Source: Halomonas sp. A40-4
GTDB taxonomy: Bacteria > Pseudomonadota > Gammaproteobacteria > Pseudomonadales > Halomonadaceae
Reading direction: 5' to 3'
Length of the DNA: 64,000 nt
Assembly (NCBI RefSeq): GCF_015767635.1
Contig: NZ_CP065230.1
Location: 1,054,001-1,118,000 of the forward strand
This document shows, piece after piece, positions 17,013 through 25,625 of the stretch; the first letter of the stretch is position 1; each line of letters starts with the position of its first letter. Made by a program: the position numbers and the translations under genes. The notes beneath the pieces are model-generated. The model was given only the letters and a program-made list of their open reading frames with translations. It did not search any database and was not told the DNA's origin.

Positions 17013-17798
17013 ATGAAATCGCCAGCCTCACAGAAGCGCCCGAACACGCCGAATGGCCTCGACCAGGTGTACGGCGTTCACGCCTTGCAGAGCCTGCTCG
17101 AGCGCGGTGAAGCGCCGAGGGAAATCTGGGTACAGCAAGGCGCTGGCAACCGGCTAAGTGAACTGCTGAGTCAGGCGGGCGGCCAGGGGGCTCGTATTAT
17201 CGAGCACCCTCGAACGGTGCTGGACCAGCTGACCCAGGGGGCTTCGCATCAAGGCGTGGTGGCCTTTTGTCCGCCGCTGACACCCGAAAGTGAAGAATCA
17301 CTGTGGCTCAAGCTGCACGCATGGCCGTCGAGCGCGCCGCCTTTGCTACTGGTGCTGGATGGTGTGACCGATGTTCACAACTTCGGTGCTTGTCTGCGCA
17401 GTGCTGATGCTGCCGGGGCGCACGGCGTGATCGTTGCGAAAGACAAGGCTGCACCCTTGAACGCGACCGTGCGTAAAGTGGCCTGCGGCGCCGCCGAGGT
17501 CGTGCCGGTTTATCAGGTCACCAACCTGGCCCGGACGATGGCGAAGCTCAAGGATTCAGGTGTGTGGATTACCGGCACCGCCGGTGAAGCCGACGCCAGC
17601 GTTTACGACATCGACATGTCGGGCCCGACTGCACTGGTCATGGGGGCAGAAGGCAAGGGCATGCGCCGTTTGACCCGTGAGGCGTGCGATAACCTTGCCA
17701 AGCTGCCCATGGCCGGCCAGGTGTCGAGTCTGAATGTGTCCGTTGCCGCCGGTATCTGTTTATTTGAAGCGGTACGCCAGCGTCAGCTTGCAAGTTAA
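17013..17798 (+). CDS. rlmB: 23S rRNA (guanosine-2'-O-)-methyltransferase RlmB
   Basis: This 261-residue SPOUT (SpoU) methyltransferase modifies G2251 of 23S rRNA. It has an N-terminal L30e-like substrate-binding domain (VYGVHALQSLLERG) and the three SpoU motifs: DGVTDVHNFGACLRSADAAG, VMGAEGKGMRRLT and SLNVSVAAGICLFE. It is co-transcribed with rnr, starting 2 bases after its stop. A TTG six bases further upstream is in frame, but ATG at 17013 is preferred. Confidence 0.95.
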   Translation: MKSPASQKRPNTPNGLDQVYGVHALQSLLERGEAPREIWVQQGAGNRLSELLSQAGGQGARIIEHPRTVLDQLTQGASHQGVVAFCPPLTPESEESLWLKLHAWPSSAPPLLLVLDGVTDVHNFGACLRSADAAGAHGVIVAKDKAAPLNATVRKVACGAAEVVPVYQVTNLARTMAKLKDSGVWITGTAGEADASVYDIDMSGPTALVMGAEGKGMRRLTREACDNLAKLPMAGQVSSLNVSVAAGICLFEAVRQRQLAS

Positions 17799-17820
17799 CC
17801 CGCTCACCACTAAAATGCAT

Positions 17821-17852
17821 GCGCCCGTTTGTCTGGCAAACGGGCGCTCGTT
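17821..17852 (+). terminator. Terminator of rnr-rlmB
   Basis: An 11-bp perfect stem GCGCCCGTTTG / CAAACGGGCGC with a 5-base loop is followed by a weakly T-rich tail (TCGTTCTT), 22 bases after the rlmB stop. Confidence 0.75.
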
Positions 17853-17944
17853 CTTATGAACGTTTGCTACGTACGGTTATTAAATCGTTGTTCTGCTTGA
17901 TGCCAATGCCATTGATTCATCAATGGACGTGGCACTTCAGTTAA

Positions 17945-18007
17945 CTCCTTGCTTCTATGTCGCGTTGCCTAGTGCTTGCGCATAAGAAGCTGCCAAACCG
18001 CAAGGAG
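17945..18007 (+). promoter_or_regulatory. Structured rpsF leader, candidate S6:S18 autoregulatory site
   Basis: CTCCTTGC (17945-17952) pairs perfectly with GCAAGGAG (18000-18007), which contains the rpsF ribosome-binding site. An inner imperfect hairpin pairs 17951-17959 with 17981-17990. An unpaired stretch ending in ACCG sits next to the SD stem. Leaders bound by the S6:S18 complex with a CCG element are known for rpsF operons in many bacteria. Assignment here is by structure seen by eye. Confidence 0.5.
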
Positions 18008-18012
18008 ATCCC

Positions 18013-18402
18013 ATGCGTCATTACGAAATCGTGTTTATGGTCCACCCGGATCAAAGCGAGCAGGTCCCCGCCATGGTCGAGCGCTACACCAGCCTCGTTA
18101 CCGAAAGCGGCGGCACTGTGCATCGCCTTGAAGATTGGGGCCGTCGTCACCTGGCTTACCCGATCAACAAGATCCACAAAGCCCATTACGTGCTGATGAA
18201 CGTTGAATGCACCGGTGAGACGCTCGACGAAATCGAGAATATCTTCCGCTTCAACGATGCCATCATTCGCAGCCTGGTTGTGCGCTGTAAAGAAGCCGTG
18301 ACCGAAGCATCGCCGATGATGAAGCCGGCAGAAGAGAAGCGTCCGCGTCGCGAAGAAAAACCGCGCGCTGAAGCTGAAGAATCTGAATCCGAATCTGCCT
18401 GA
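18013..18402 (+). CDS. rpsF: 30S ribosomal protein S6
   Basis: The 129-residue S6 begins [21 protein letters not shown] and contains the conserved [20 protein letters not shown]. An acidic/basic low-complexity C-terminal tail extends it slightly, as in other gammaproteobacteria with multiple Glu additions. AAGGAG lies 5 bases before the ATG, inside the leader stem. It is first in the rpsF-rpsR-DUF2232-rplI operon. Confidence 0.98.
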   Translation: MRHYEIVFMVHPDQSEQVPAMVERYTSLVTESGGTVHRLEDWGRRHLAYPINKIHKAHYVLMNVECTGETLDEIENIFRFNDAIIRSLVVRCKEAVTEASPMMKPAEEKRPRREEKPRAEAEESESESA

Positions 18403-18438
18403 TAGCATTCACTCCACGTAACCTAAGGAGCTTATTCC

Positions 18439-18666
18439 ATGGCACGTTTTTTCCGTCGCCGTAAGTTTTGCCGCTTCACTGCCGAAGGCGTCAAGCAGAT
18501 CGACTATAAAGATCTCGACACGCTGAAGGCTTACGTCACCGAAACCGGTAAAATTGTTCCAAGCCGCATTACCGGCACCAAGGCCCGCTACCAGCGTCAG
18601 CTGGCAACGGCTATCAAGCGTTCGCGCTACCTGGCGCTGCTGCCCTATTCCGACAGCCACCAGTAA
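18439..18666 (+). CDS. rpsR: 30S ribosomal protein S18
   Basis: The 75-residue S18 begins [25 protein letters not shown] and ends with [15 protein letters not shown], the normal family length and ends. TAAGGAG precedes the ATG. It binds 16S rRNA as a heterodimer with S6, which is encoded immediately upstream. Confidence 0.98.
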   Translation: MARFFRRRKFCRFTAEGVKQIDYKDLDTLKAYVTETGKIVPSRITGTKARYQRQLATAIKRSRYLALLPYSDSHQ

Positions 18667-18675
18667 GCGCTTAAC

Positions 18676-19530
18676 GTGATGCTAGCACTGGCGCGATGGC
18701 TAATGCGTGGTACGCCCTACGCCGCAGGCGGGGCAGCGTTGGCCACCTTCGTGCCCTGGCTGTTTTGGCTGGGTGCTGCTATCAGCGCACTGGTAACGCT
18801 TCGCCGCGGTTTCGCGCAAGCCTTGCCTGTCACCATCGCGGCGGCACTGCCAGCCGGGATGTGGTGGGTGCAGGGCGATGTGATACCGCTGGCCAGTATC
18901 TTGCTGGTGACGTTGATGGCCGTTGTTCTGCGCGAGCGGATGCGCTGGAGTGAAGCCCTTATTCTCGGCGCGATTGCCGCCGCCGTGATGGTTCAATTGG
19001 GGATCTTCAGCCCGCCGGCGGGTACCGAGCAAATGCTCGAGCAGTTACGCCAAAGCTCGCAGGAAGTTGATCGGATGCTCAACGAGTTTGCCGATCAGGG
19101 CTATGATACCCAGCAGCTAGCCGGGCTCGTCGTCGGTGGTGTCACCGGGTTTGTGGTGTTGCTTGCCGCGATTGCCTGTCTGGCACTGGCGCGTAGCTGG
19201 CAAGCAGGGCTTTATAACCCGGGTGGTTTCCGTGAAGAGTTTCATGGGCTGCGTTTAGCACCCAAGGAACTGATCGTGCTGATTGCCTTGAGCGTTATCA
19301 GCATGGTGCTGGGCATCTCCGCGTTGGCGATGCTGGCCTGGATACCGCTGCTAGTGGCTGGCATTGCATTAGTGCATGGTATTGTTGGATTAAAGGGGAT
19401 GAACGGGCTGTGGCTGGTAGCGTTCTATGTGCTGCTGATCACGACCTGGCCCACGATTCTCATTGTGCTGCTGTTGGGGCTGATAGATACATTCGCGAAC
19501 ATTCGCGCACGCCTTGCCCGCAGCAATTGA
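18676..19530 (+). CDS. DUF2232 multipass membrane protein
   Basis: This 284-residue protein has about seven to eight hydrophobic segments and the C-terminal segment FYVLLITTWPTILIVLLLGLIDTFANIRAR. DUF2232 proteins sit between rpsR and rplI in many gammaproteobacteria; function is unknown. It could start at GTG 18676 or ATG 18679; neither has a good ribosome site, suggesting coupling to rpsR. Confidence 0.85.
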   Translation: MMLALARWLMRGTPYAAGGAALATFVPWLFWLGAAISALVTLRRGFAQALPVTIAAALPAGMWWVQGDVIPLASILLVTLMAVVLRERMRWSEALILGAIAAAVMVQLGIFSPPAGTEQMLEQLRQSSQEVDRMLNEFADQGYDTQQLAGLVVGGVTGFVVLLAAIACLALARSWQAGLYNPGGFREEFHGLRLAPKELIVLIALSVISMVLGISALAMLAWIPLLVAGIALVHGIVGLKGMNGLWLVAFYVLLITTWPTILIVLLLGLIDTFANIRARLARSN

Positions 19531-19545
19531 CTAGAGGTTTACGAG

Positions 19546-19992
19546 ATGGAAGTCATTCTGCTCGACAAAATTGGTAAGCTGGGCGGCCTAGGTGACAAAG
19601 TCACCGTAAAGCCTGGTTATGGTCGTAACTACCTGGTGCCTTACGGCCTGGCAGTACCGGCAACAAAAGATAACGTTGAGGCGTTCGAAGCCCAGCGTGC
19701 TGAGCTCGAAGCCCAAGCGGCCGAGCGCAAGGCAGAAGCTGAAGCACGCGCTGAACAGCTCAACGACATTGAACTGTCGTTGGTCTCTAAAGCGGGTGAA
19801 GAAGGCAAGCTGTTCGGCTCAATTGGTCCTCGTGACCTGGCAGACGCCATTTCGTCTGCAGGCATCGAAGTTTCCAAAAGCGAAGTACGTATGCCGCTGG
19901 GTCCGATTCGCCAGACCGGCGAATACGACATCGCGCTTCACTTGCACGCTGAAGTGGATGCCGCAGTACGCGTCGTCGTCGTCGCAGAGTAA
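19546..19992 (+). CDS. rplI: 50S ribosomal protein L9
   Basis: The 148-residue L9 has the N-terminal rRNA-binding domain ([32 protein letters not shown]), a long Ala/Glu-rich connecting helix and a C-terminal domain with [16 protein letters not shown]. Length and architecture are normal. It ends the ribosomal operon and is followed by a strong terminator. Confidence 0.98.
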   Translation: MEVILLDKIGKLGGLGDKVTVKPGYGRNYLVPYGLAVPATKDNVEAFEAQRAELEAQAAERKAEAEARAEQLNDIELSLVSKAGEEGKLFGSIGPRDLADAISSAGIEVSKSEVRMPLGPIRQTGEYDIALHLHAEVDAAVRVVVVAE

Positions 19993-20016
19993 GTACTGCA
20001 AGACGGGCAACGTCTT

Positions 20017-20049
20017 AAAGGGCGCGGGGATTTCCCCGCGCCCTTTATT
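20017..20049 (+). terminator. Terminator after rplI
   Basis: A 14-bp perfect stem AAAGGGCGCGGGGA / TCCCCGCGCCCTTT closes a 2-base loop and is followed by ATTATT. It starts 25 bases after the rplI stop. Confidence 0.88.
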
Positions 20050-20169
20050 ATTGGTAGACAGTCAGTATTTGTAGACAGTCGAGCGTGACGCTAACGGTAG
20101 TGATTGCGATCATCGGCGGCTAAGATATAGCGTTTATTGACGACGCCGTCGTGTTTAAAGGAGCTCGTT

Positions 20170-22809
20170 ATGCAGGACCAGCCACCCGCTGACAAGGAAA
20201 CGGCAGCCCTCAAGCTACCACCCCACTCGCTAGAGGCAGAGCAGTCAGTACTGGGCGGGCTGATGCTGGATAATCAGGCCTGGGATGGTATTTCCGACCG
20301 CCTGGTGGCCGACGATTTCTATCGCTACGAGCATCGCCTGGTGTTCAACGTGATGATCCATCTGGCTGAGTCCGGTCAGCCGATGGACGTCGTGACGCTC
20401 TCCGAAGCACTTGAAGACCGCGATCAACTGGATACCGTGGGCGGGCTGGCCTTTCTGGCGGAGCTGGCCAGAAACACCCCCTCGGCAAGCAACATCCGCG
20501 CCTATTCAGATATCGTCCGCGAGCGGGCCACGCTGCGCAAGCTGATCCGAGCGGCCAACCAGATCGCTGAAGGTGCCTTTGCCCCCCAGGGGCGTCCGGC
20601 CGATGAGTTGCTTAACGAAGCCGAGCGGCTGGTCTTCCAGATTGCCGAAGAGCGCCCCAAAACCGGCGGCCCGATTGGCATGAGCGACCTGTTGACCAAA
20701 GCGGTTGACCGCATCGACGAGCTGTTCAATCTCAAAGGCCAGATGACCGGCTTATCGTCCGGCTTTCGCGATCTCGATGACATGACATCCGGGCTCCAGC
20801 CGTCCGACCTGGTGATCATCGCCGGAAGGCCCTCGATGGGCAAAACGACCTTCGCTATGAATTTGGTCGAGCACGCCGTCATTTCCAGCGATAAACCGGT
20901 GATGGTGTTTTCCATGGAGATGCCAGCGGAATCGCTGATGCTGCGGATGTTGTCTTCACTGGGGCGCATCGATCAGACCCGCGTGCGTACCGGGCAACTG
21001 GAAGACGAAGATTGGCCGCGACTGACCTCAGCGGTAAACCTGCTGAAGGACAAGCAGCTGTTTATCGATGATACGGCGGCGCTATCGCCCAATGAAATGC
21101 GTTCGCGAATTCGCCGTGTCGTGCGCGAGCACGGCAACATGGCGATGATCATGATCGACTATCTGCAGTTGATGCAGATCAGTGGTTTCTCCGAAAACCG
21201 CACCGGCGAGATTTCGGAAATTTCGCGTTCACTGAAGGGGTTGGCAAAAGAGTTCAACTGTCCAGTCGTTGCCCTTTCGCAGTTGAACCGTTCCCTCGAG
21301 CAGCGCCCCAACAAGCGTCCGGTCATGTCGGATCTGAGGGAATGTGTGACAGGTGACACCTTAGTGACCCTGGAGACGGGTGAACGGGCACCCATTCGCG
21401 AGCTTGTAGGCCAAACGCCAAACGTTATCTCGATGGCGGAAAGTGGAAAACTCCAGCCAGCGAAAACGGACTTGATATGGTCAGTTGGTGTCAAGCCTGT
21501 CTTTGAAGTAACGCTTGCGAGCGGTCGGAGAGTCCGTTGCACCGGCGAGCATCGCCTTAAGGCGCTGTGGGGCTGGAAAACGGTTGCCAGCCTGGAAACC
21601 GGGGATCGGCTTGCTATTTCACGTCAACTAGCTGAACCAGATAGTCCCAGTGTCTGGGATGAGCATGCCATCATCTTAATGGCACACCTGCTCGGTGATG
21701 GTAGTTATGTGAAAGGCCAGCCACTGCGTTATACAACGGCCAGTGAAGCGAACAGCGAAGCAGTAACCCAGGCCGCAACACAATTTGGCTCAACGGTAAC
21801 GCGCCACACTGGCAGGGGGAATTGGCATCAATTAGTGATCGCCGGCAATGGAAACCGCTGGCATGCGAGTGGCGTTGGGGGGTGGTTGAAGTCACTGGGG
21901 GTATTTGGTCAGCGCTCTGCTGATAAACATATTCCCCGGGAGCTTTTTAAGCTTTCCAACGACCAGATTGCCCTTTTTCTGCGGCACCTTTGGGCAACAG
22001 ACGGCAGTATTACGACCGATGCCAATCAGCGAACACGCATATACTTTTCCACTGTTAGCCGCCGACTGATTGACGATGTTGCCGCCTTGCTGCTGCGTTT
22101 TGGCATTGTGGCCCGCATTAGGCGCGTCGTGTCTGGTGAAGGCGGTGGATGGTACACCGCCGACATCTCAAGCGTTGAGCAGCAACGTCGCTATGCTGAA
22201 TATATCGGGGCGTTTGGCCATCAGAAAGACGCCATGGACAATTGGCTTGCCTCTGCCGTGGCTAATAGCAATACCAACATCGATACACTTCCTCAGGAAG
22301 TATTTGAGTACGTTAAAAAAGCAATGGGCGCTAAAGGTATCAGTCAGCGCAAAATGGCATCGATGCGAAATACCGCACATGGAGGAAGCGCTCACTTCAG
22401 CTATTCTCCCTCTCGTAAGACGCTTAGTCACTATGCTGACCTTTTAGAGAACCAGGCGCTGAAACAAATCGCGACCAGTGATTTATTTTGGGACAAGGTC
22501 GTCGAGGTTCGTGCTTGTGGAGAAGAAGAGGTCTTTGATCTGACGGTACCGGGTAATGCTTGTTGGTTAGCCAATGATATTGTTAGCCATAACTCGGGCG
22601 CTATCGAACAGGATGCCGACGTTATCGCCTTTGTTTACCGCGATGAGGTCTATAATCCAGACAATCCGGATAATCAGGGTATCGCCGAGCTGATTATCGG
22701 TAAGCAGCGTAACGGTCCCATCGGCACCGTGCACATGGCCTTTATCGGCCGCTATACACGCTTTGAAGATTTGGCGCCGGATAGCTACGGGGAAGCTTTC
22801 GGTGATTAA
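20170..22809 (+). CDS. dnaB: Replicative DNA helicase DnaB with in-frame intein
   Basis: The 879-residue precursor contains a DnaB of about 462 residues interrupted by a 417-residue intein. The N-terminal domain (LPPHSLEAEQSVLGGLM), the RecA-like Walker A GRPSMGKTT and the DnaB motif MSDLRE / SGAIEQDADVIAFVYRDEVY are intact once the intein is removed. The ring helicase unwinds DNA ahead of the replisome. AAAGGAG precedes the ATG at 20170; the frame is open from 20137, but the conserved start is MQDQPPADKE. Activity depends on protein splicing. Confidence 0.96.
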   Translation: MQDQPPADKETAALKLPPHSLEAEQSVLGGLMLDNQAWDGISDRLVADDFYRYEHRLVFNVMIHLAESGQPMDVVTLSEALEDRDQLDTVGGLAFLAELARNTPSASNIRAYSDIVRERATLRKLIRAANQIAEGAFAPQGRPADELLNEAERLVFQIAEERPKTGGPIGMSDLLTKAVDRIDELFNLKGQMTGLSSGFRDLDDMTSGLQPSDLVIIAGRPSMGKTTFAMNLVEHAVISSDKPVMVFSMEMPAESLMLRMLSSLGRIDQTRVRTGQLEDEDWPRLTSAVNLLKDKQLFIDDTAALSPNEMRSRIRRVVREHGNMAMIMIDYLQLMQISGFSENRTGEISEISRSLKGLAKEFNCPVVALSQLNRSLEQRPNKRPVMSDLRECVTGDTLVTLETGERAPIRELVGQTPNVISMAESGKLQPAKTDLIWSVGVKPVFEVTLASGRRVRCTGEHRLKALWGWKTVASLETGDRLAISRQLAEPDSPSVWDEHAIILMAHLLGDGSYVKGQPLRYTTASEANSEAVTQAATQFGSTVTRHTGRGNWHQLVIAGNGNRWHASGVGGWLKSLGVFGQRSADKHIPRELFKLSNDQIALFLRHLWATDGSITTDANQRTRIYFSTVSRRLIDDVAALLLRFGIVARIRRVVSGEGGGWYTADISSVEQQRRYAEYIGAFGHQKDAMDNWLASAVANSNTNIDTLPQEVFEYVKKAMGAKGISQRKMASMRNTAHGGSAHFSYSPSRKTLSHYADLLENQALKQIATSDLFWDKVVEVRACGEEEVFDLTVPGNACWLANDIVSHNSGAIEQDADVIAFVYRDEVYNPDNPDNQGIAELIIGKQRNGPIGTVHMAFIGRYTRFEDLAPDSYGEAFGD
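21343..22593 (+). other. DnaB intein with LAGLIDADG (DOD) homing endonuclease
   Basis: Codons 392-808 form a 417-residue intein. It starts with Cys (CVTGDTLVTLETGE, block A), has a block B-like CTGEHRLKALWGWK, and ends with VPGNACWLANDIVSHN. The +1 extein residue is Ser. Between them are two dodecapeptide-like motifs, LLGDGSY and LWATDGS, typical of DOD homing endonucleases. The insertion point is inside the conserved extein sequence DLRE/SGAIEQD. The segment is visibly less GC-rich than flanking dnaB, consistent with horizontal gain. Confidence 0.92.
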
Positions 22810-22810
22810 C

Positions 22811-22838
22811 TTGAGACCGGGAGTCAGGTTCGTATAAT
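22811..22838 (+). promoter_or_regulatory. Sigma-70 promoter of the gene at 22874
   Basis: TTGAGA and perfect TATAAT are separated by 16 bases, immediately after the dnaB stop and 35 bases before the next ATG. Confidence 0.65.
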
Positions 22839-22873
22839 GCCCGGCCAATCAGCAAACAGAACGGGAGCACAGC

Positions 22874-23167
22874 ATGGCAGGTGGTTTTCGGCGCGGTAAT
22901 CGTCAGCGTCTACCCAAGTTAGAAGCGCGCGGGGAGTTGCAGTCGCTTGAACGCGAAGGGCCGTTCAAGGAGTGGCTGGGCATGCCTGACCTTTACCGCT
23001 ACTACATCGAGGTCGACGGCGAAAAATACAGCTACCAGACGGAAGACTCGGAGTTGCCGGTAACAGTGGGCGATAAAGTGGTGTTTCGTTACAAGCAGAC
23101 CAAGGCGGGCAACTGGATCGATCGCAATTCGCTGGGCAAGGCCATCGACCCTTCCGAATACCAATAG
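22874..23167 (+). CDS. Conserved-looking small protein of unknown function
   Basis: The 97-residue basic/acidic mixed protein has no signal peptide or membrane segment. Its centre (YRYYIEVDGEKYSYQTEDSELPVTVGDKVVFRYK) reads like a small beta-barrel. ACGGGAG lies before the ATG and a good promoter just upstream. No family was recognised. It is transcribed independently of dnaB. Confidence 0.7.
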   Translation: MAGGFRRGNRQRLPKLEARGELQSLEREGPFKEWLGMPDLYRYYIEVDGEKYSYQTEDSELPVTVGDKVVFRYKQTKAGNWIDRNSLGKAIDPSEYQ

Positions 23168-23294
23168 CAAAGGCGGATGGTCAGGAACTCTCCTGGGGCT
23201 TCATCGTCTTAGCTAGAACGTGACACTGCAACAAAAATGCCATTATGTTTCGGCATGCTGTGCCACTGAAACGCTAATAACCCAGGAGGGAACC

Positions 23295-23597
23295 ATGGAA
23301 ATGACGTCACTCAAGGCGTTCGTTGCCCAACATGACAATTTTGAAATACGCGTCATCAGCCACGCGGGCAGCCGCTTTTATCAAGTGGAGCTGGAAGACG
23401 TTGAAGGTGAGCGCCACATGCTGACCCAACGGGGCAAGCCGATGATGTTTCGGGCGCTGGATGATATCTACCTGGAGCTGAAACGCGCCGATATTCACCG
23501 CGCCTATCTGGTTCAGCACGTCGCCCACGACGAAATGATTGGCCGTGATGCCCACTATAGCGCCCCGTTAAGTTCGCGTGTGCCGCTGGTTTTTTAA
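23295..23597 (+). CDS. Small cytoplasmic protein, DUF6482-like
   Basis: The 100-residue protein has an alpha/beta pattern (FEIRVISHAGSRFYQVELEDVEGERHMLTQRGKP) and ends in VPLVF. It resembles small DUF6482-type proteins of Halomonas and Pseudomonas; function is unknown. AGGAGGG lies 4 bases before the ATG, which decides this start over the GTG at 23220. Confidence 0.7.
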   Translation: MEMTSLKAFVAQHDNFEIRVISHAGSRFYQVELEDVEGERHMLTQRGKPMMFRALDDIYLELKRADIHRAYLVQHVAHDEMIGRDAHYSAPLSSRVPLVF

Positions 23598-23613
23598 ACC
23601 TTGTGCATGAGCA

Positions 23614-24015
23614 TTATGAGGATCCGTTAGACCGTTTTTCCCACCATTGGCCCAGTCGCACCCGGCGGCGGGCAAACCACCGATAGCCCCAGTTGAGGGC
23701 GCCTTTCAATCCCGGCATGCACGATAGCCAAACCAGCCGCCGGTATCCCAGAACGGCATACAGGGCGCGGCTTGCTTCCATGCCGATGTACCAGTTGCCC
23801 TGGCTGTCTTTTACGTGAAGCAACCCCATCATGGCGTCGAACTCACCCCGATCGTGGGTGGCGTTGAATGCATCGCTCTGAATGTCCACCAGCCGAATGC
23901 GGTCCTGGTGTTGGTGACGGGAAAGCCAGTTGACCTCCACGCGGCAAAAAGGGCAGTGACCATCGTGGTAAAGCGTCGCAGGCGCACTGGCGTCAAGCGG
24001 GCTGAATCGACTCAT
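23614..24015 (-). CDS. DCC-family (DUF393) thiol-disulfide oxidoreductase-like protein
   Basis: The 133-residue protein starts SPLDASAPATLYHDGHCPFCRVEVNWL, the DGxCPFC signature of the DUF393/DCC family with a CxxC pair. Its ATG overlaps the stop of the photolyase gene (ATGA), so the two are translationally coupled. DCC proteins often lie beside photolyase or lipid genes; the redox partner is unknown. Confidence 0.85.
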   Translation of the reverse strand: MSRFSPLDASAPATLYHDGHCPFCRVEVNWLSRHQHQDRIRLVDIQSDAFNATHDRGEFDAMMGLLHVKDSQGNWYIGMEASRALYAVLGYRRLVWLSCMPGLKGALNWGYRWFARRRVRLGQWWEKRSNGSS

Positions 24016-25514
24016 GAGGTGGTCTCCTTTGTATAGCCAGCGGTATGGTGGGGCTGCCCGTAACCCGTCGAGGTTTCAAGCTGATCGAGAAATTGCTGTG
24101 CCTGTTGATGAATGGCTGATCGCTTGTCAGGTGCCATGCGATCAAGCGAGCCATAAATCAATTTCATGCGCGGATTCTGCTGTAACGAGCCGCGGTGTTG
24201 CTCGAGGAAATGCCAGTACAGACTATTGAAGGGGCAGGCCTTCTCACCCGTGACCTGGTTGGGTGAGTAACGGCAGTGTTGGCAATGGTCTGACATCTTG
24301 TTGATGTATTTGCCTGACGCGCAGTAGGGCTTCGACCCCATCTGGCCGCCGTCGGCGTGCAGCACCATGCCCAGCGTATTGGGCAGCTCCACCCATTCGC
24401 AGGCATCGATGTATACCGCCAGATACCAGTCGCACAATGCCTCCGGCTTGACCCCGCATAGCAGAGCGAAATTGCCGGTCACCATCAGACGCTGGATATG
24501 GTGCGCATAGCCGTTATCCATGGTCATTTCCACTGCTCGCTTCAAGCAGTGCATATCGGTCTTGGCGTCCCAATAGAAGGCAGGCAGATCACGCTCGAAA
24601 CCTAACGAATTGCGGCGCTTGTAGTCGGGCATCTGCGTCCAGTAAAGCCCCCGTACATACTCGCGCCAGCCAAGTATCTGGCGAATAAAGCCCTCAACGG
24701 CGTTGATAGGTGCTTGCTCATCGAGATAACGCTGCTCAGCCGCCTGGCAGACCTCCTGGGGGGAGAGCAGGCCGATATTGAGCGCGGCCGACAGGCGCGA
24801 GTGAAACAGGAAGTTGGAGCTTTCACTGATCGCATCCTGATAGCGGCCAAAATCACTCAGGCAGTGGTCAAGGAAATGGCGCTTGACCGCATCGAAGGCG
24901 GCCTGGGTCATCTTTTCGTAGTGATGCCTGGGTGGCGTCGGAAACGCCAAGTCGCCCTTGATTGGCTCGCGGTTATCATGATCAAAATTCCACTGACCGC
25001 CCATCGGCTCATTGTCTTCCATCAACAGCCCCGTGCGTTTGCGCTGCTCACGATAGAAGTACTCCAGACGAAGCAGCTTGCGCCCCTCAGCCCACTGGCT
25101 GAAGTCATCGGGTGTCGTGAAAAAACGATCATCCTCGTGAAGCCGCCAAGGCAATTCGGCGGTTTGACGGTTCAGCATGGCTTCATAAAGCCGCCATTCG
25201 CCGGGGCGCGTCACGCGTATCTCATCGCAGCCGTAAAGCTGGGCCAGGCGCTCCGCTTCCCTGATCAACGAGTGGCAGTTGTCAGCATCATCCAGATTGC
25301 TGTAGTGGACCTCGAAGCCCTGTTGGCGCAGCTGGTAGGCAAAGTGGCGCATGGCGGCGAAGAACAGACCAAGCTTATGGCTGTGATGGGGAACGTAGCT
25401 CGCTTCGTCGGCCACTTCGCAAAGGACGACGACGGCATTGTCAGGTGCCTGACGCAGCGTCACCAGAGAAGACGACAGCTGGTCGCCAAGCACGAGGAGT
25501 AAAGGCTTAGACAT
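24012..25514 (-). CDS. Fe-S photolyase/cryptochrome (PhrB / CryB-like)
   Basis: This 500-residue member of the photolyase-related family (PF04244) is related to bacterial (6-4) photolyases. It begins KPLLLVLGDQLS and has the Cys set CASGKYINKMSDHCQHC...ACPF that holds a 4Fe-4S cluster. FAD-dependent repair of UV photoproducts with light is expected. A TTG four codons upstream is an alternative start. It is transcribed divergently from hemH and coupled to the DCC gene downstream; a TGTACA palindrome lies just upstream. Confidence 0.88.
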   Translation of the reverse strand: MSKPLLLVLGDQLSSSLVTLRQAPDNAVVVLCEVADEASYVPHHSHKLGLFFAAMRHFAYQLRQQGFEVHYSNLDDADNCHSLIREAERLAQLYGCDEIRVTRPGEWRLYEAMLNRQTAELPWRLHEDDRFFTTPDDFSQWAEGRKLLRLEYFYREQRKRTGLLMEDNEPMGGQWNFDHDNREPIKGDLAFPTPPRHHYEKMTQAAFDAVKRHFLDHCLSDFGRYQDAISESSNFLFHSRLSAALNIGLLSPQEVCQAAEQRYLDEQAPINAVEGFIRQILGWREYVRGLYWTQMPDYKRRNSLGFERDLPAFYWDAKTDMHCLKRAVEMTMDNGYAHHIQRLMVTGNFALLCGVKPEALCDWYLAVYIDACEWVELPNTLGMVLHADGGQMGSKPYCASGKYINKMSDHCQHCRYSPNQVTGEKACPFNSLYWHFLEQHRGSLQQNPRMKLIYGSLDRMAPDKRSAIHQQAQQFLDQLETSTGYGQPHHTAGYTKETTS

Positions 25515-25529
25515 AAATTGACCCAACTA

Positions 25530-25556
25530 TGTACAAATAATGTTAATAGTATAACT
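25530..25556 (-). promoter_or_regulatory. TGTACA motif upstream of the Fe-S photolyase
   Basis: The palindrome TGTACA (25530-25535) is followed after 12 bases by AGTATAAC. The same hexamer occurs upstream of the second photolyase (35006). TGTACA-type half sites are reported for light-responsive LitR/CarH-like MerR regulators; no such regulator is in this window. Confidence 0.35.
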
Positions 25557-25625
25557 TTATGCCGCCGGTTTGCAGAAAAGTGGTAGGATTTATTTTTCAA
25601 GGTGCTGTCAGCAGGAGTGAATATC

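Noticed and set aside
22070-22447. Alternative-frame ORF inside the DnaB intein
   Set aside because: It overlaps the intein endonuclease domain in another frame, and its translation is unlike any protein family; the intein frame is continuous.
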